This document shows positions 9,709-20,019 of a stretch of DNA of 64,000 nucleotides, piece after piece (position 1 is the first letter of the stretch; every line of letters starts with the position of its first letter). Source of the stretch: Sporosarcina sp. FSL K6-3457 (GTDB lineage Bacteria; Bacillota; Bacilli; Bacillales_A; Planococcaceae). The stretch covers positions 2,807,501 to 2,871,500 of the forward strand of contig NZ_JBBOWX010000001.1 in the NCBI RefSeq assembly GCF_038007285.1, given 5' to 3'. The notes below the pieces were generated by a model that was not told the origin of the DNA, did not search any database, and saw nothing but the letters and a program-made list of their open reading frames with translations. A program made the position numbers and the translations under genes.

Positions 9709-10944
9709 CTACTTTCCTTCAATAGTACCTTCTTTGTGGGTAATAAGTCTGTTTATCATATATAACGAACCGGTCACCACTATCCTTCTTTCGTTACCCT
9801 TGACTAGTATTATAGTATCAGTATAGTAATTTGTCATCCTTTTTCTCTCATGATGACAATATTCCATCAATTTATCAGCCGTTTCAGCTTGAGGATGTGG
9901 AAAATTCACAAAAGTAAAGGATGCAGCTACTGGAATGAGTTCATCCAACGTCCGCTCAATATCTTTCCCCTTTAACATCCCTATTACAAAATCTACTTTT
10001 TCCCCTGGAAACTCTAATCGTATTGTTTCTGCAAGTACTTTTGCTGCTGCCGGATTATGTGCACCATCCATAAATAGTCCTGGGGAAATTTCTTGAAAGC
10101 GAAAGGATAGTTGAGTCGTTGCAACAGCAGTAGCTACTTTCTCTTCCTCTAGTACTATGCTCGCTGCAAGAAGCGCCTCAATGGCGACGGCCGCGTTGTT
10201 AGCTTGATGAGGCCCTTTCATCTTCCTCCCCTTCAACTGGAAAGTACTGATTCCTGAAAATGCATCATGAGCATCTATATTGAAATGCTCTCCGTACGTG
10301 AATAGAGGACTAACCTTCTCCAATGCAATACGTTGCACGACGGCTAACGCCTCTTTAGGTAGGGGACCAACGACGATAGGTATTCCACTTTTAATGATGC
10401 CCGCTTTATGCGCCGCAACCTCTTCCAGCGTCCCTCCGAGAAATGCCATATGGTCGAGCGCAATCGAAGTAATAATCGACACAATTGGCACGACAACATT
10501 GGTACTATCCAACTCCCCGCCCATACCCGTTTCTAGAAGTACATAGTCAGGTGCAAATTGTCTAAACGACACCAACGCCGCAACCGTCAGTAATTCAAAA
10601 TCCGTCAACAACCCACTCAAGCCCGCCTCTTTCATCAACTTAAACGAAGCATCCAAATCCTTTGGTGCAATCGGCTGTCCATTGAAACGTATTTGATCAT
10701 GGATATCTAGCAAAGCTGGCGAGGAAAAAACAGCTGTTGAGAAACCGTGCTGCCGTAGGATTTCCTCCATAAATGCAATCGTTGACCCTTTGCCATTTGT
10801 TCCGGCAACATGAATAATTCGTAAATCTCTTTCTGGGTTCCCCACTTGAACAAGTGCTTGCTGTACGGCCTCTAGCCCTGGTTTTATCGCATGATCGCTG
10901 TCAATTGCCCAGCGTTTTTTATATTCATCCATTTTGGGAATCAA
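9709..10944 (-). CDS. folC: Dihydrofolate/folylpolyglutamate synthase
   Basis: 411 residues. P-loop VAGTNGKGST (about 46-55), the folate-family ETGMGGELDSTN and SIALDHMAFLG motifs, and DGAHNPAA in the C-terminal domain. It adds glutamate to dihydropteroate and tetrahydrofolates. The start is a TTG at 10942-10944 with GGAGGGG at proper spacing. In Bacillus folC follows valS; here prepilin genes, a pseudogene and an ATP-grasp pair are inserted between them. The 61-bp gap to the divergent ATP-grasp gene must carry both promoters. Confidence 0.95.
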   Translation of the reverse strand: MIPKMDEYKKRWAIDSDHAIKPGLEAVQQALVQVGNPERDLRIIHVAGTNGKGSTIAFMEEILRQHGFSTAVFSSPALLDIHDQIRFNGQPIAPKDLDASFKLMKEAGLSGLLTDFELLTVAALVSFRQFAPDYVLLETGMGGELDSTNVVVPIVSIITSIALDHMAFLGGTLEEVAAHKAGIIKSGIPIVVGPLPKEALAVVQRIALEKVSPLFTYGEHFNIDAHDAFSGISTFQLKGRKMKGPHQANNAAVAIEALLAASIVLEEEKVATAVATTQLSFRFQEISPGLFMDGAHNPAAAKVLAETIRLEFPGEKVDFVIGMLKGKDIERTLDELIPVAASFTFVNFPHPQAETADKLMEYCHHERKRMTNYYTDTIILVKGNERRIVVTGSLYMINRLITHKEGTIEGK

Positions 10945-11005
10945 AGTTACCCCTCCGTATGATAGAATTTACATAGAAAAAGTATATCATGGCTGGAGGG
11001 TCACA

Positions 11006-11872
11006 ATGTTAAGTTGTTGGGTAATTTATAATGGTAGTTTGACGAGCGATAAATTTAAAGATCAAGCGGAATTGCTAAAGGAGGCTGCAGAACGTGCTGG
11101 TATTCGAACTGAACTAAAGAAAAATTATGACGTGCTGATAGATTTGACTAAACCAATCGAACAACGTCCCCATTTCGTCGTCTTTTTGGACAAAGATATT
11201 TTACTTGCACAGTTTTTGAAAACTACTGGGATCGCTGTATTCAATGATCCTGACGTTATTGAAACTTGTGATAACAAAGCAAAACAATATTTACAGTTAG
11301 CTGCTTCTGGTATTCCTATGCCCGAAACAATCATTGCACCGAAAGTGTACCCGGCATTTACCATTCAGGATTCGGGATACTACGAACGCGTACTGGAGCG
11401 TCTTGGATTACCTATGATTATTAAAGAAGGCCATGGTTCATTCGGCATGAAAGTGTACTTAATTGAAACAAAAGAGCAGTTTTATGACAAGACGGATGAA
11501 TTGCGCGGCGTCGATTATGTATTCCAGAAATTCATCGCGACGAGTCGCGGACGTGATATCCGGGTCAATATCGTTGGCGGTGACATCGTTGCAGCGATGT
11601 ATCGCCATTCGGAAACGGATTTCCGAGCTAACATTACAAACGGCGGTGTGGCGTCAGAAGTCGAGCTCACTGACGCTCAACGAGCATTAGCGATACGCGC
11701 CGCTGAAGCTGTCGGCGCTGAGTTTGCGGGTGTCGATTTACTATTCGGAGAAAATGAAGAACCACTCGTCTGCGAAGTGAATGCCGCCGCCCATATTCGC
11801 AATATCTATAACGTCACAGGCGTCAATGTTGCGGATGCAATGATTGCCTATATTTTGAGGAAACTTGAATGA
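11006..11872 (+). CDS. RimK-like ATP-grasp ligase, first of a pair
   Basis: 288 residues from ATG 11006, preceded by GGAGGG 5 nt upstream. The ATP-grasp fold is visible: KEGHGSFGMKVYLI (glycine-rich loop), YVFQKFI, RGRDIRVNIVGGDIVAAMYR, and the metal-binding VDLLFGE...CEVNAA. These features match RimK/LysX-type carboxylate-amine ligases, which join an amino acid or amine to a carboxylate. The substrate cannot be read from sequence. The stop overlaps the start of the next ATP-grasp gene by 4 bp, implying coupled products, possibly a two-step ligation or heteromer. Confidence 0.8.
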   Translation: MLSCWVIYNGSLTSDKFKDQAELLKEAAERAGIRTELKKNYDVLIDLTKPIEQRPHFVVFLDKDILLAQFLKTTGIAVFNDPDVIETCDNKAKQYLQLAASGIPMPETIIAPKVYPAFTIQDSGYYERVLERLGLPMIIKEGHGSFGMKVYLIETKEQFYDKTDELRGVDYVFQKFIATSRGRDIRVNIVGGDIVAAMYRHSETDFRANITNGGVASEVELTDAQRALAIRAAEAVGAEFAGVDLLFGENEEPLVCEVNAAAHIRNIYNVTGVNVADAMIAYILRKLE

Positions 11873-12663
11873 AAGGCGCCGTCTACTATTCAAAGAGTGA
11901 AGCGCTAAGAAATCATCTATTCATCGACGATTTAATGAAGGAAGCTAGGCGAATTGACATTGACCTTCAGCTAATCATCGGAGATGAACAACCAGATGCA
12001 GACGTAGACTTTATTCTTTTCCGGGATCGTAATCCTAGTCTGGCTACAAAGTTTGAGAGTGAAGGCTTCAACTTAGTCAACCGAGCCGAAGTTAACCGGA
12101 TTGCTCACGACAAACTGAAGTCATTTGAATTTGCCACCCTTCTTGGCGTGGCGGCAGTACCTACAAAAAAGATTCAGCGTACCAATCAAATTGACATCTA
12201 TCCATGCGTTTTGAAAACGGTCGACGGGCACGGTGGTCAAGAAGTAGTTCTCTGCACATCTATCACACAAGCAGAAGCTTTTTTTGCACAATTCCATGAC
12301 CATACAATCATCGTCCAACCATACATCGAATCTGGCGCACGCGATATTCGCGTCTTCATGATTGGCGAGGAAATTGTAGGTGCTGTCAAACGAACGGGCA
12401 ACGGCACATTCAAATCGAACTACACACTCGGCGGCTCCGTCGACCAATACACACTCGCCAACTGGCAACAGCAAGAAGCTAAGCGCATCGCCAAGGCATT
12501 GAAAAGCGACTACATCGGCATCGATTTCATCCTACTTCCTGATGGCAGATGGCTGTTCAATGAAATCGAAGACCCTGTGGGTGCACGGTCACTGTACACG
12601 ACACATGATTTTTCTGTGGCAGGGAAATTGATGGGGTATATTAAGGGCAAACTTGCTGAGTAG
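11869..12663 (+). CDS. RimK-like ATP-grasp ligase, second of a pair
   Basis: 264 residues. Weak N-terminal preATP-grasp region, then KTVDGHGGQEVVLC (nucleotide loop), IIVQPYIESGARDIRVFMIG, RTGNGTFKSNYTLGGS and IGIDFILLPDGRWLFNEIEDPVGARSLY, where E of NEIED is a metal ligand. It is diverged from its upstream partner but of the same superfamily. ATGA overlap with the upstream gene and a hairpin 20 nt downstream define a two-gene operon. No carrier protein or peptide substrate gene was found beside it. Confidence 0.78.
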   Translation: MKGAVYYSKSEALRNHLFIDDLMKEARRIDIDLQLIIGDEQPDADVDFILFRDRNPSLATKFESEGFNLVNRAEVNRIAHDKLKSFEFATLLGVAAVPTKKIQRTNQIDIYPCVLKTVDGHGGQEVVLCTSITQAEAFFAQFHDHTIIVQPYIESGARDIRVFMIGEEIVGAVKRTGNGTFKSNYTLGGSVDQYTLANWQQQEAKRIAKALKSDYIGIDFILLPDGRWLFNEIEDPVGARSLYTTHDFSVAGKLMGYIKGKLAE

Positions 12664-12682
12664 TGTTTTTTGACGTAAAATA

Positions 12683-12711
12683 GCCCGCCGATTATTTTTG
12701 ATCGGACGGGC
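12683..12711 (+). terminator. Hairpin after the ATP-grasp pair
   Basis: Stem GCCCG-CCGAT / ATCGG-A-CGGGC with one bulge, about 20 nt past the stop codon. Only a short T stretch follows (CATTTTG), so termination may be partial. Confidence 0.55.
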
Positions 12712-12909
12712 ATTTTGAAAACGTGGAGGTACAAGGGCAATTGAAAAGGCCCCCGTTGATTGACTAAATCGGAAGCTTAAATATTGGTATAATCATCATT
12801 TTCCTAAGTACAAACCTGCACCGGGTTCTTTTTCTGTTAGATTATTTCTTACTGAATTTCAATAGTTGCATGAGTAACTGACAGCGGGATAATTATTTCT
12901 CCACACCTA

Positions 12910-13281
12910 TCAATTATTTTTGTTCAGTAAAAATACATCCTCCTCAAGTTGGTGCATTTTATGCTTCAAGAAACGAACATCCCGCGTCACTAGCTTTTCA
13001 GTTGTTTTATCAAGTTTGTCAAACCGTTTACCCGTCTGTTTAAAGCCACTATTTAGCTGCACATCCAATAAGCCAAGCTTACTATCCACTGAATCAAACC
13101 GGACATTCATTTCAGATTTCATGTCTGTCATTTCAGTTTTCATGCCTGTTATTTCGGTTTTCACATCTATCATTTCGCTTTTCATATCTGTTATTTCAGT
13201 TTTCATATCCTTCATCTCAGACTGTATGCCAGTCATTTGCTCCATCATTTTCCCCATCATTTCAAGTAGTTGCTTCTCCAT
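12910..13281 (-). CDS. Small coiled-coil protein with heptad repeats
   Basis: 123 residues. The middle is built from near-identical seven-residue units MKTEITD / MKSEMID / VKTEITG / MKTEMTD / MKSEMNV, giving a long coiled coil. It is followed by a second amphipathic part ending LEEDVFLLNKNN. GAGGGGTGAT lies upstream of ATG 13281. Similar heptad proteins occur in Bacillales, with no known function. The heptad DNA is itself a tandem 21-bp repeat and could change in length. Confidence 0.6.
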   Translation of the reverse strand: MEKQLLEMMGKMMEQMTGIQSEMKDMKTEITDMKSEMIDVKTEITGMKTEMTDMKSEMNVRFDSVDSKLGLLDVQLNSGFKQTGKRFDKLDKTTEKLVTRDVRFLKHKMHQLEEDVFLLNKNN

Positions 13282-13382
13282 ACCGAATCACCCCTCTTAA
13301 TAACTAGTATAGGCTTTTTCACTGTGGAAAGAAAGGTAAAGATGATCCCAACCAGCGGCTGTAGACAGAATGTCAGGCTATC

Positions 13383-13751
13383 TCATTCTTCTTCCCATGT
13401 AGTCCCGAATGGCGCCCCACCTTCTGTATATCCTGCAATGAAAGAAAATGTATCGTCGGAACCATAAAGAGCACCATCTTGCTCTTCTTTCGCTTCCTTG
13501 CGCCTTCTTTTTGCATCTGCCTTACTCGCTATAGATAATTCTACTTGTTTTTTATAATTATCACTTGATTTGTAGCCAAGAATCTCTAACTCGTTAATGG
13601 CACAAAGCAAGTCAACACCATACCATTTGCTATAGGACCTTACTATATTTTTAGCAGTAACTGTCGGCAGCCATTTTGCTTTTGCGTCCCGTAACCGTTG
13701 CGCCTTGTTATATTTTTTTCTTCGTGGGGTACTGTCTTTCTTTTTAGCCAA
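13383..13751 (-). CDS. Hypothetical basic protein
   Basis: 122 residues, not recognised. Very basic N-terminus (MAKKKDSTPRRKKYNKAQRLRD), a central segment TAKNIVRSYSKWYGVDLLCAINELEILGYK, a Lys/Arg/Ala-rich helix, and an acidic end with GAPFGTTWEEE. The N-terminus suggests nucleic-acid binding. It has no membrane segment and no clear operon partner. Confidence 0.5.
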   Translation of the reverse strand: MAKKKDSTPRRKKYNKAQRLRDAKAKWLPTVTAKNIVRSYSKWYGVDLLCAINELEILGYKSSDNYKKQVELSIASKADAKRRRKEAKEEQDGALYGSDDTFSFIAGYTEGGAPFGTTWEEE

Positions 13752-13899
13752 CTTCTTATTCCCTCCATCATATTAGCAGTTGATTGTTTGCCTGTTTTCT
13801 CGATATAGCTGAGTGCTGTATAGAATTTCTACTAATATCCTACGATATCACTTATGATGCACCCAGCCGATTAAGATACTGCAACACACATTTTTTACA

Positions 13900-14530
13900 A
13901 TCACAGTATCTCTTGCTGTATGTCGAGAACCTGCTTTTCAGAAAGTTGTGTTGCCATCACTACAGTATCAACATCCATCCCCATCTTCAAAAGCTTGCGA
14001 GCTATTTCCAACGCTTGCAGTCTTCTCCAATTCCAGCTGTGCTTGCTCTAAAAGTTGCCTATCTTGTTCCCACAATTTCTTATCCTAATCCCAAAGCTCT
14101 TTATCACGCGCAATGGATGCTTCGTCCAAAATCTGCTTCATCCTTTCGTCCTTCATCGCTATATCCCCATACACCTTTCCATTTTACCGATCCACCATGC
14201 CAAGCAGCAATAACCATCTGGCCAATACATCATTCCACGGATCCAGTTTGTCAGCCTGCCAATCACGGATCAATTTGGGCATCTCAATAAAATGAAATTC
14301 AATCACATCTGTCAGCTTAAATCCTTCAAAGTCCTCATACAGATGATAACTCGTATGAAAACGTTCTGCCTGCTTGACTATATCAAAGTTTAAAATATTT
14401 ATTGCGATAACACGGGGCAATTCTTTATAACTCATATTTTTCCCCAACGAGTCACGGTAAACGCCCGCCCAATAATAAATCGAGTGCTTCACCATATCAT
14501 ATTTATCAATAAATCGGTCTCTTTTCGGCT
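13900..14530 (-). pseudogene. Decayed Rpn/PD-(D/E)XK transposase-like gene
   Basis: The intact piece 14184-14495 encodes YYWAGVYRDSLGKNMSYKELPR...INILNFD...LTDVIEFHFIEMPKLI, the centre of Rpn-family (recombination-promoting nuclease) proteins. Coding similarity continues past the TGA at 14184 (NGKVYGDIAMKDERMKQ), crosses a second stop, then shifts frame to ALEIARKLLKMGMDVDTVV, the typical Rpn tail. Upstream a TAA replaces the N-terminal nuclease part. So it carries at least two stops, a frameshift and an N-terminal loss. Confidence 0.7.
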
Positions 14531-14684
14531 CTTAAACACGTGATTTAAGCCGTGATTTTTATAAGAAATCACCCGGGACCCTCGTTAGAAATGACTTTTC
14601 AACGAAATTGGACTCCTCTCAAAATTAAATTTTGAGCATAAACATTCCCATGGCTAATTAACGATGTAAAACACTCGGAATCCA

Positions 14685-14727
14685 AAACACCCCTTCGATC
14701 AATAAGTCATTGGTCGAAGGGGTGTTT
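14685..14727 (-). terminator. Strong terminator after the minor prepilin operon
   Basis: A 13-14 bp stem (AACACCCCTTCGA / TCGAAGGGGTGTT) followed on the minus strand by TTTTGG. It lies about 60 nt after the PilX-like stop. Confidence 0.75.
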
Positions 14728-14788
14728 CGGTTGTCAAAATCACGCGAGCTAGTGACTGTCACCCGGATACTAATTGGTGTCGGCGGTA

Positions 14789-16189
14789 CTATTCTTCTTT
14801 AATACTTGATTTTATAGTTACTTTTACATCTTTTGCTGCCGAACCATTTTCATTATTACCTTCATCAGAGTTATCATTTACTATTAAAGGAATATCATTT
14901 CCGAATATCTCATTTAATGGTAAATAATTTATAGTATTACCACCTGCAGATAATTTAATCTCATTTTTAGATATTATTACACCATTAAAAACTCCATCTC
15001 CCGAATACTCAACTTTTCCATTAGGAGCAATTAACGCACCCGTAAACCCACTACCTCCTCTTAATATTATATCTCCTTTACTAACAATAACTACTTGCCC
15101 CGTTATACTTTGCCAACTACTATTTGCATAATTATCAACTAACATTTTTGCATTTGGAGGAATGTTTCCCGTCTCGTTACCTTTAACTACGTATCCATTA
15201 TTTATATACCAACTATCTTCTTTTAAATCAAAATCAACTATCGGTATTGTAAAACTATCTACACTATCCACTCTTATAACTTTACTTAATAAAGATTGAT
15301 TATAATTTGATGGTGTTATTAATTTACCAGTATAATATATATTTTTTTTAATTTGGGGAGTCCACCCTAACTCCAAATCACCATTTACATATACATCTCC
15401 ATTGATAATAGCATCCTTTAATCTAAATTTACCATTTACTCTTACATCACCATATACATTCCTTGTTCCTTCCCAAAAATCTAAGTCTCCGTTTACATAT
15501 ATATGTCCCGGGTCATTTTTACTTCCAAAAGATGCTGAACCTCCATTCATATAAACAGGTCCATTAAAATACATGTTCTTTATATTTAATGAAGAACCTC
15601 CATTTAAACTGTGTGTTTCTATTCCATCCATAATTATGCTTCCTGATTCAGCATTTACTGCTGTTCCATGAAAACTAAATATTTTTGAATAAAACAATAA
15701 GTCGTCCGTTATTTCATTACTTTCTGACCATTCTATCGATATGATAGCATTGACTCTTCTCGCCTTATTTCCAATTGTTCCTTCTGAAGTGATTTTATAT
15801 TCCCTTGGATTGCCTGTATTTAATTCTTCTACATCTATCTGCGCCTTAGTTTCCTTCCCTTGGGTATTTTCGAAAGTAGTTGAGGAAAGCTTGGATACGG
15901 CTATAATTTTCGTATTAAGCACATTAAAAAACTCTGCTTCATTTTCTGTACTATTATAGACTTCAGTTGTAGTTTCTTCTATTTCTGCAATTTCCACCGT
16001 CAGTCCAGCCTCTGCAATGTAAAACACCGACTGGTCATCTCTTTCACCTGTTGATGTTTTAACAGAATTGGAAGAAATTGCGTTAATACTTAGTCCGAGG
16101 ATAGAAAGAACAACTAGCACCATTAGAACTGCGATCAAGGTGAAACCATATTCATTTTTTTTTTGAAAGCGTTTCTTCAAATTAAACAC
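14789..16189 (-). CDS. PilX-like prepilin with a repetitive beta-rich C-terminal half
   Basis: 466 residues. Prepilin signal YG followed by FTLIAVLMVLVVLSIL; position +5 is Ala instead of Glu, as in PilX/GspK-type minor pilins placed at the fibre tip. A PilX N-terminal region (to about 60, SVFYIAEAGL) is followed from about 185 to 300 by short repeats (GPVYMNGG, GHIYVNGDL, GDVRVNGKF, GDVYVNGDL) that resemble a bactofilin/beta-helix ladder. The C-terminal tail is acidic. It is the last gene of a three-gene prepilin operon, one base after the upstream stop. Confidence 0.75.
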   Translation of the reverse strand: MFNLKKRFQKKNEYGFTLIAVLMVLVVLSILGLSINAISSNSVKTSTGERDDQSVFYIAEAGLTVEIAEIEETTTEVYNSTENEAEFFNVLNTKIIAVSKLSSTTFENTQGKETKAQIDVEELNTGNPREYKITSEGTIGNKARRVNAIISIEWSESNEITDDLLFYSKIFSFHGTAVNAESGSIIMDGIETHSLNGGSSLNIKNMYFNGPVYMNGGSASFGSKNDPGHIYVNGDLDFWEGTRNVYGDVRVNGKFRLKDAIINGDVYVNGDLELGWTPQIKKNIYYTGKLITPSNYNQSLLSKVIRVDSVDSFTIPIVDFDLKEDSWYINNGYVVKGNETGNIPPNAKMLVDNYANSSWQSITGQVVIVSKGDIILRGGSGFTGALIAPNGKVEYSGDGVFNGVIISKNEIKLSAGGNTINYLPLNEIFGNDIPLIVNDNSDEGNNENGSAAKDVKVTIKSSIKEE

Positions 16190-16190
16190 C

Positions 16191-16643
16191 TCACCTCATA
16201 TAGATTTCTGTCTCAATTTCCTTGGTTTCGACTTTTCCCGTTGCATCATTTCTTTCCTTACTTTTAATTGTGATTGCAATTTTACCGCCCACCTCAGTAA
16301 AATTTACTTGTCCTCGCACTAATTGTTTAGCATTCATAAATATTTGATTGTCTTCCTCTTTAAAGATAATTTCATCAGATAAATTTTTATTTAAAATTAA
16401 AATTTTCGAGCCATCCGTCTCTGCACTTATAGATTTCCGAATTTCTTTTGTAATGATCTTTGCTACATACGACACATCATATAATTGCTCTGCTTTGGTC
16501 GATTGCTCTTTGTATTGTTTTTGTCCAAAAACATGAACATTGAGGATTAATAGGATAATGACGGAACTAATAGCAATGACAGCAAGCAACTCTACTAATG
16601 TGAGTCCCCTTTCATTGTTTGTGTAGTTTTCCACTCTACTCAT
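16191..16643 (-). CDS. Minor prepilin (PilW-like)
   Basis: 150 residues with leader NNERG cut before LTLVELLAVIAISSVIILLIL, Glu at +5, then a soluble part with YVAKIITKEIRKSI and paired beta strands. This matches type II pseudopilin J/PilW-type minor pilins. It overlaps the upstream prepilin gene by 8 bp. Confidence 0.75.
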   Translation of the reverse strand: MSRVENYTNNERGLTLVELLAVIAISSVIILLILNVHVFGQKQYKEQSTKAEQLYDVSYVAKIITKEIRKSISAETDGSKILILNKNLSDEIIFKEEDNQIFMNAKQLVRGQVNFTEVGGKIAITIKSKERNDATGKVETKEIETEIYMR

Positions 16644-17100
16644 TCCTCCAAATTAACACATTTTGCATTCTCGCCCGGTGAACTTCATCTTCAAATACAT
16701 CGACAATGATACGCTTCAAATCTTCTCCATTGACTTCTACATAAAGATATATTTCAAATTCTCCATCGTCACTTTCCTTCGTATATGTATTCCAATTCCC
16801 CGAAGGAGATGAAGGTCTCGGCAACCGTAGCGAATCTGGATCGTAACCTATATCCGAAGCAGTATCACTTCCCTTACTGGCAGCATAAACTTTTTCCATC
16901 TCAGTTTGCGCTACATACGTTGCATCTATTATATTTTCAGATGTTTTACCTGTTTTCGCTGAGTAGAGAAACATCATTGTAAACGTTATTAGTATCAACG
17001 ATAAAATAACGATAGAAGCTAGTACTTCTACAAGCGACAACCCATTTTCTTGCATATATCGATTTTCTTTGATTCTCCTCATATCCATCATCCTTTTCAT
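16636..17100 (-). CDS. Minor prepilin (PilV-like)
   Basis: Up to 154 residues with signal ENG before LSLVEVLASIVILSLILI (Glu +5) and the helix-linked TYVAQTEMEKVY typical of PilV/GspI. The start is uncertain: ATG 17082 has AAAAGG 9 nt ahead, ATG 17100 has only a weak site. It heads the PilV-PilW-PilX operon, presumably the priming complex for the pilus encoded at the left end, 12 kb away. The AT-rich 200 bp upstream holds no clear promoter. Confidence 0.75.
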   Translation of the reverse strand: MKRMMDMRRIKENRYMQENGLSLVEVLASIVILSLILITFTMMFLYSAKTGKTSENIIDATYVAQTEMEKVYAASKGSDTASDIGYDPDSLRLPRPSSPSGNWNTYTKESDDGEFEIYLYVEVNGEDLKRIIVDVFEDEVHRARMQNVLIWRNE

Positions 17101-17308
17101 TAATCCAACTCATTCTATTATGTACAATATAAAATTAATAGTGATAAAGCATCCAGCACTAATACTTTAAACCTATACACAAATCATTTTTCTATATTTT
17201 TATAGACTTATATAAATCTATATTACCACAAGTAATGATTCATATTCAAAATTATATTACAATTATTGAGATTAGTAGATGACATACTAGTAATTTCACA
17301 CAAAACAA

Positions 17309-17338
17309 AACCCAATCGCATCATTACACGATTGGGTC
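17309..17338 (-). terminator. valS terminator
   Basis: 10-bp perfect stem (AACCCAATCG type, in minus orientation CCCAATCG/CGATTGGG) with a 10-nt loop and TTTTGTTTTG after it, 15 nt past the valS stop. Confidence 0.8.
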
Positions 17339-17353
17339 TTATTATGTTCTCTA

Positions 17354-19999
17354 TTAAATTTCCTGCAATTCCTGCATACGACGTTCAACTGCTGCGTACT
17401 TTTCAAGATAGTCCTTTTCTTTGGCACGTTCTTCAGCTACAACAGCTTCAGGTGCTTTGGACATGAAGCGTTCGTTGGCAAGCTTACCTTGAACACGTTT
17501 GACCTCACCTTGCCATTTCGCTAGCTCTTTTGTTAAGCGGGCAAGTTCTTCGTCAATATTCAACAGTCCTTCAAGCGGCAAGAATAATTCTGCCCCTGTG
17601 ACGACTGCTGACATCGATTTACCTGGTGCTGCTATTGCCTTGCCGAGTGTTAAGGTTTCTGGGTTACAGAAGCGTTCAATGTAGCTACGATTCGCTTCCA
17701 ATACAGCTACAGTTGCATCGTCTTTTGCTGAAATGTACAATGGTACTTTTTTACTCATTGGCGTGTTAACTTCCGCACGAATTGTACGGACTGCCCGGAT
17801 AATATCCATAAGCAATTTCATATCTGACGCACGTGCTTTATCAGTCAATGTCGCATCCGCCACTGGCCATGCAGCAACAGTAATTGACTCCCCTTCATGC
17901 GGCAAGTTCTGCCAGATTTCTTCTGTGATGAACGGCATGAATGGGTGTAGCAAACGCATTGTGTTGTCGAGAACGTAAGCGAGAACAGAGCGTGTCATTT
18001 TCTTCGCTGTTTCATCTTCCCCGTACAATGGCAGCTTCGCCATTTCAATATACCAGTCACAGAAATCGTCCCAGATGAAGTTATAAAGGGCACGGCCCAC
18101 TTCACCGAATTCATAGCGATCTGCTAATTTCGTCACTTGCTCGATGGTTTCATTCAAACGTGTTAAAATCCATGCATCTGCAGCAGATTTTTCACCTGAT
18201 AGGTCAATCTCTTCATACGTCATGCCATCCATATTCATCAACGCGAAACGGGAAGCATTCCAGATTTTATTGGCAAAGTTCCAAATGGATTCTACCTTTT
18301 CTGTTGAGTAGCGAAGGTCCTGCCCTGGTGATGAACCAGTCGATAGGAAGTAACGCAGCGCATCTGCTCCGTATTTGTCGATGACATCCATTGGGTCAAT
18401 ACCGTTGCCTAGTGATTTGGACATTTTACGGCCGTCTTCTGCACGCACGAGTCCGTGAATGAGCACGTCTTTAAATGGACGTTGCTCTGTAAATTCGATT
18501 CCTTGGAAAATCATCCGAGATACCCAGAAGAAAATGATGTCATAGCCTGTTACAAGGGCATCTGTTGGGTAATAGCGTTTGAATTCCTCGTTATCGACAT
18601 CTGGCCAGCCCATTGTTGAAAACGGCCATAGCGCAGAGGAGAACCATGTATCAAGTACGTCATTGTCCTGTGTCCAGTTTTCAATGTCAGCCGGGGCTTC
18701 GTGACCCACATGGACTTCGCCTGTTTCATTATGGTACCAAGCCGGAATGCGGTGGCCCCACCAAAGTTGGCGAGAAATACACCAGTCATGTACGTTTTCC
18801 ATCCATTGCAAGTATGTGTGCTCAAAACGGTCAGGTACGAAATTGACTTTACCTTCTGTTTGTTGCAGCTTAACGGCTTCATCTGACAGCGTCTGCATTC
18901 TTACAAACCATTGTGTCGACAAATACGGTTCCACAACAGCGCCGCTTCGCTCAGAGTGACCAACAGAGTGCAAATGATCTTCGATTTCGAATAAAACACC
19001 CATGTCCTGCAAGTCTTTGACGATTGCTTTACGACATTCGAAACGGTCCATTCCTTCGTACTTACCCGCTAGCTTGTTCATAGAACCGTCTTCATTCATG
19101 ACCAAAACGCGCGCTAGATTGTGACGGTTACCGATTTCAAAGTCATTCGGGTCATGAGCAGGTGTAATTTTCACCGCGCCACTTCCGAATTCCATATCCA
19201 CGTAATCGTCCGCAACGATTGGAATTTCACGACCCACGATTGGTAGTCGTACGGTTTTGCCGATTAAATGCTTGTAGCGCTCATCTTCAGGGTGTACCGC
19301 AACTGCTGTATCTCCCAACATTGTTTCTGGGCGTGTTGTTGCAATTTCAATATTACCCGTGCCATCTGTTAGTGGATAGCGCATATGATAGAAGGCACCC
19401 TGCACATCTTTATGGATTACTTCGATGTCAGAAATAGCCGTTTTCGTCGCTGGGTCCCAGTTAATAATATATTCGCCACGGTAAATGAGATCTTTTTCGT
19501 ACAGCTTGACGAATACTTCCTGTACAGCTTTTGACAGGCCTTCATCCAATGTGAAACGCTCGCGTGAATAGTCTAGACCTAACCCAAGTTTGCCCCATTG
19601 TGCGCGGATATGGTCGGCATATTCTTCTTTCCATTTCCATGTTTCTTCCACAAATTTCTCACGGCCTAAGTCATAGCGTGTAATGCCGTCTTCACGCAAT
19701 TTCGCTTCAACACGTGCCTGCGTAGCAATTCCCGCATGGTCCATTCCTGGCAGCCATAATGCATCATAGCCTTGCATGCGCTTCATGCGTGTGAGGATAT
19801 CTTGTAGCGTTGTATCCCATGCGTGGCCCAAGTGAAGTTTACCTGTTACGTTTGGAGGTGGAATAACGATTGTATACGGTTTTTTATCGCTTTCGGGTTG
19901 CGCTTCGAAGAATTTCCCTTTTAGCCACCATTCATAGCGACCTGATTCAATAGACTGCGGATCATATTTTGTCGGCATCGACAAGTTTTCATTTGACAT
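17354..19999 (-). CDS. valS: Valyl-tRNA synthetase
   Basis: 881 residues. HIGH-type motif [11 protein letters not shown] (about 54), CP1 editing domain with [24 protein letters not shown] signature ([13 protein letters not shown], about 525), anticodon-binding domain, and a C-terminal coiled-coil arm ([14 protein letters not shown]). Charges tRNA-Val. Preceded by a T-box leader, so expression rises when tRNA-Val is uncharged. Confidence 0.98.
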   Translation of the reverse strand: MSNENLSMPTKYDPQSIESGRYEWWLKGKFFEAQPESDKKPYTIVIPPPNVTGKLHLGHAWDTTLQDILTRMKRMQGYDALWLPGMDHAGIATQARVEAKLREDGITRYDLGREKFVEETWKWKEEYADHIRAQWGKLGLGLDYSRERFTLDEGLSKAVQEVFVKLYEKDLIYRGEYIINWDPATKTAISDIEVIHKDVQGAFYHMRYPLTDGTGNIEIATTRPETMLGDTAVAVHPEDERYKHLIGKTVRLPIVGREIPIVADDYVDMEFGSGAVKITPAHDPNDFEIGNRHNLARVLVMNEDGSMNKLAGKYEGMDRFECRKAIVKDLQDMGVLFEIEDHLHSVGHSERSGAVVEPYLSTQWFVRMQTLSDEAVKLQQTEGKVNFVPDRFEHTYLQWMENVHDWCISRQLWWGHRIPAWYHNETGEVHVGHEAPADIENWTQDNDVLDTWFSSALWPFSTMGWPDVDNEEFKRYYPTDALVTGYDIIFFWVSRMIFQGIEFTEQRPFKDVLIHGLVRAEDGRKMSKSLGNGIDPMDVIDKYGADALRYFLSTGSSPGQDLRYSTEKVESIWNFANKIWNASRFALMNMDGMTYEEIDLSGEKSAADAWILTRLNETIEQVTKLADRYEFGEVGRALYNFIWDDFCDWYIEMAKLPLYGEDETAKKMTRSVLAYVLDNTMRLLHPFMPFITEEIWQNLPHEGESITVAAWPVADATLTDKARASDMKLLMDIIRAVRTIRAEVNTPMSKKVPLYISAKDDATVAVLEANRSYIERFCNPETLTLGKAIAAPGKSMSAVVTGAELFLPLEGLLNIDEELARLTKELAKWQGEVKRVQGKLANERFMSKAPEAVVAEERAKEKDYLEKYAAVERRMQELQEI

Positions 20000-20019
20000 A
20001 CTAATTCCTCCTTATTTTT

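Noticed and set aside
13784-14290. 168-codon plus-strand frame
   Set aside because: Lies opposite the decayed Rpn gene, whose minus-strand family motifs explain the sequence.
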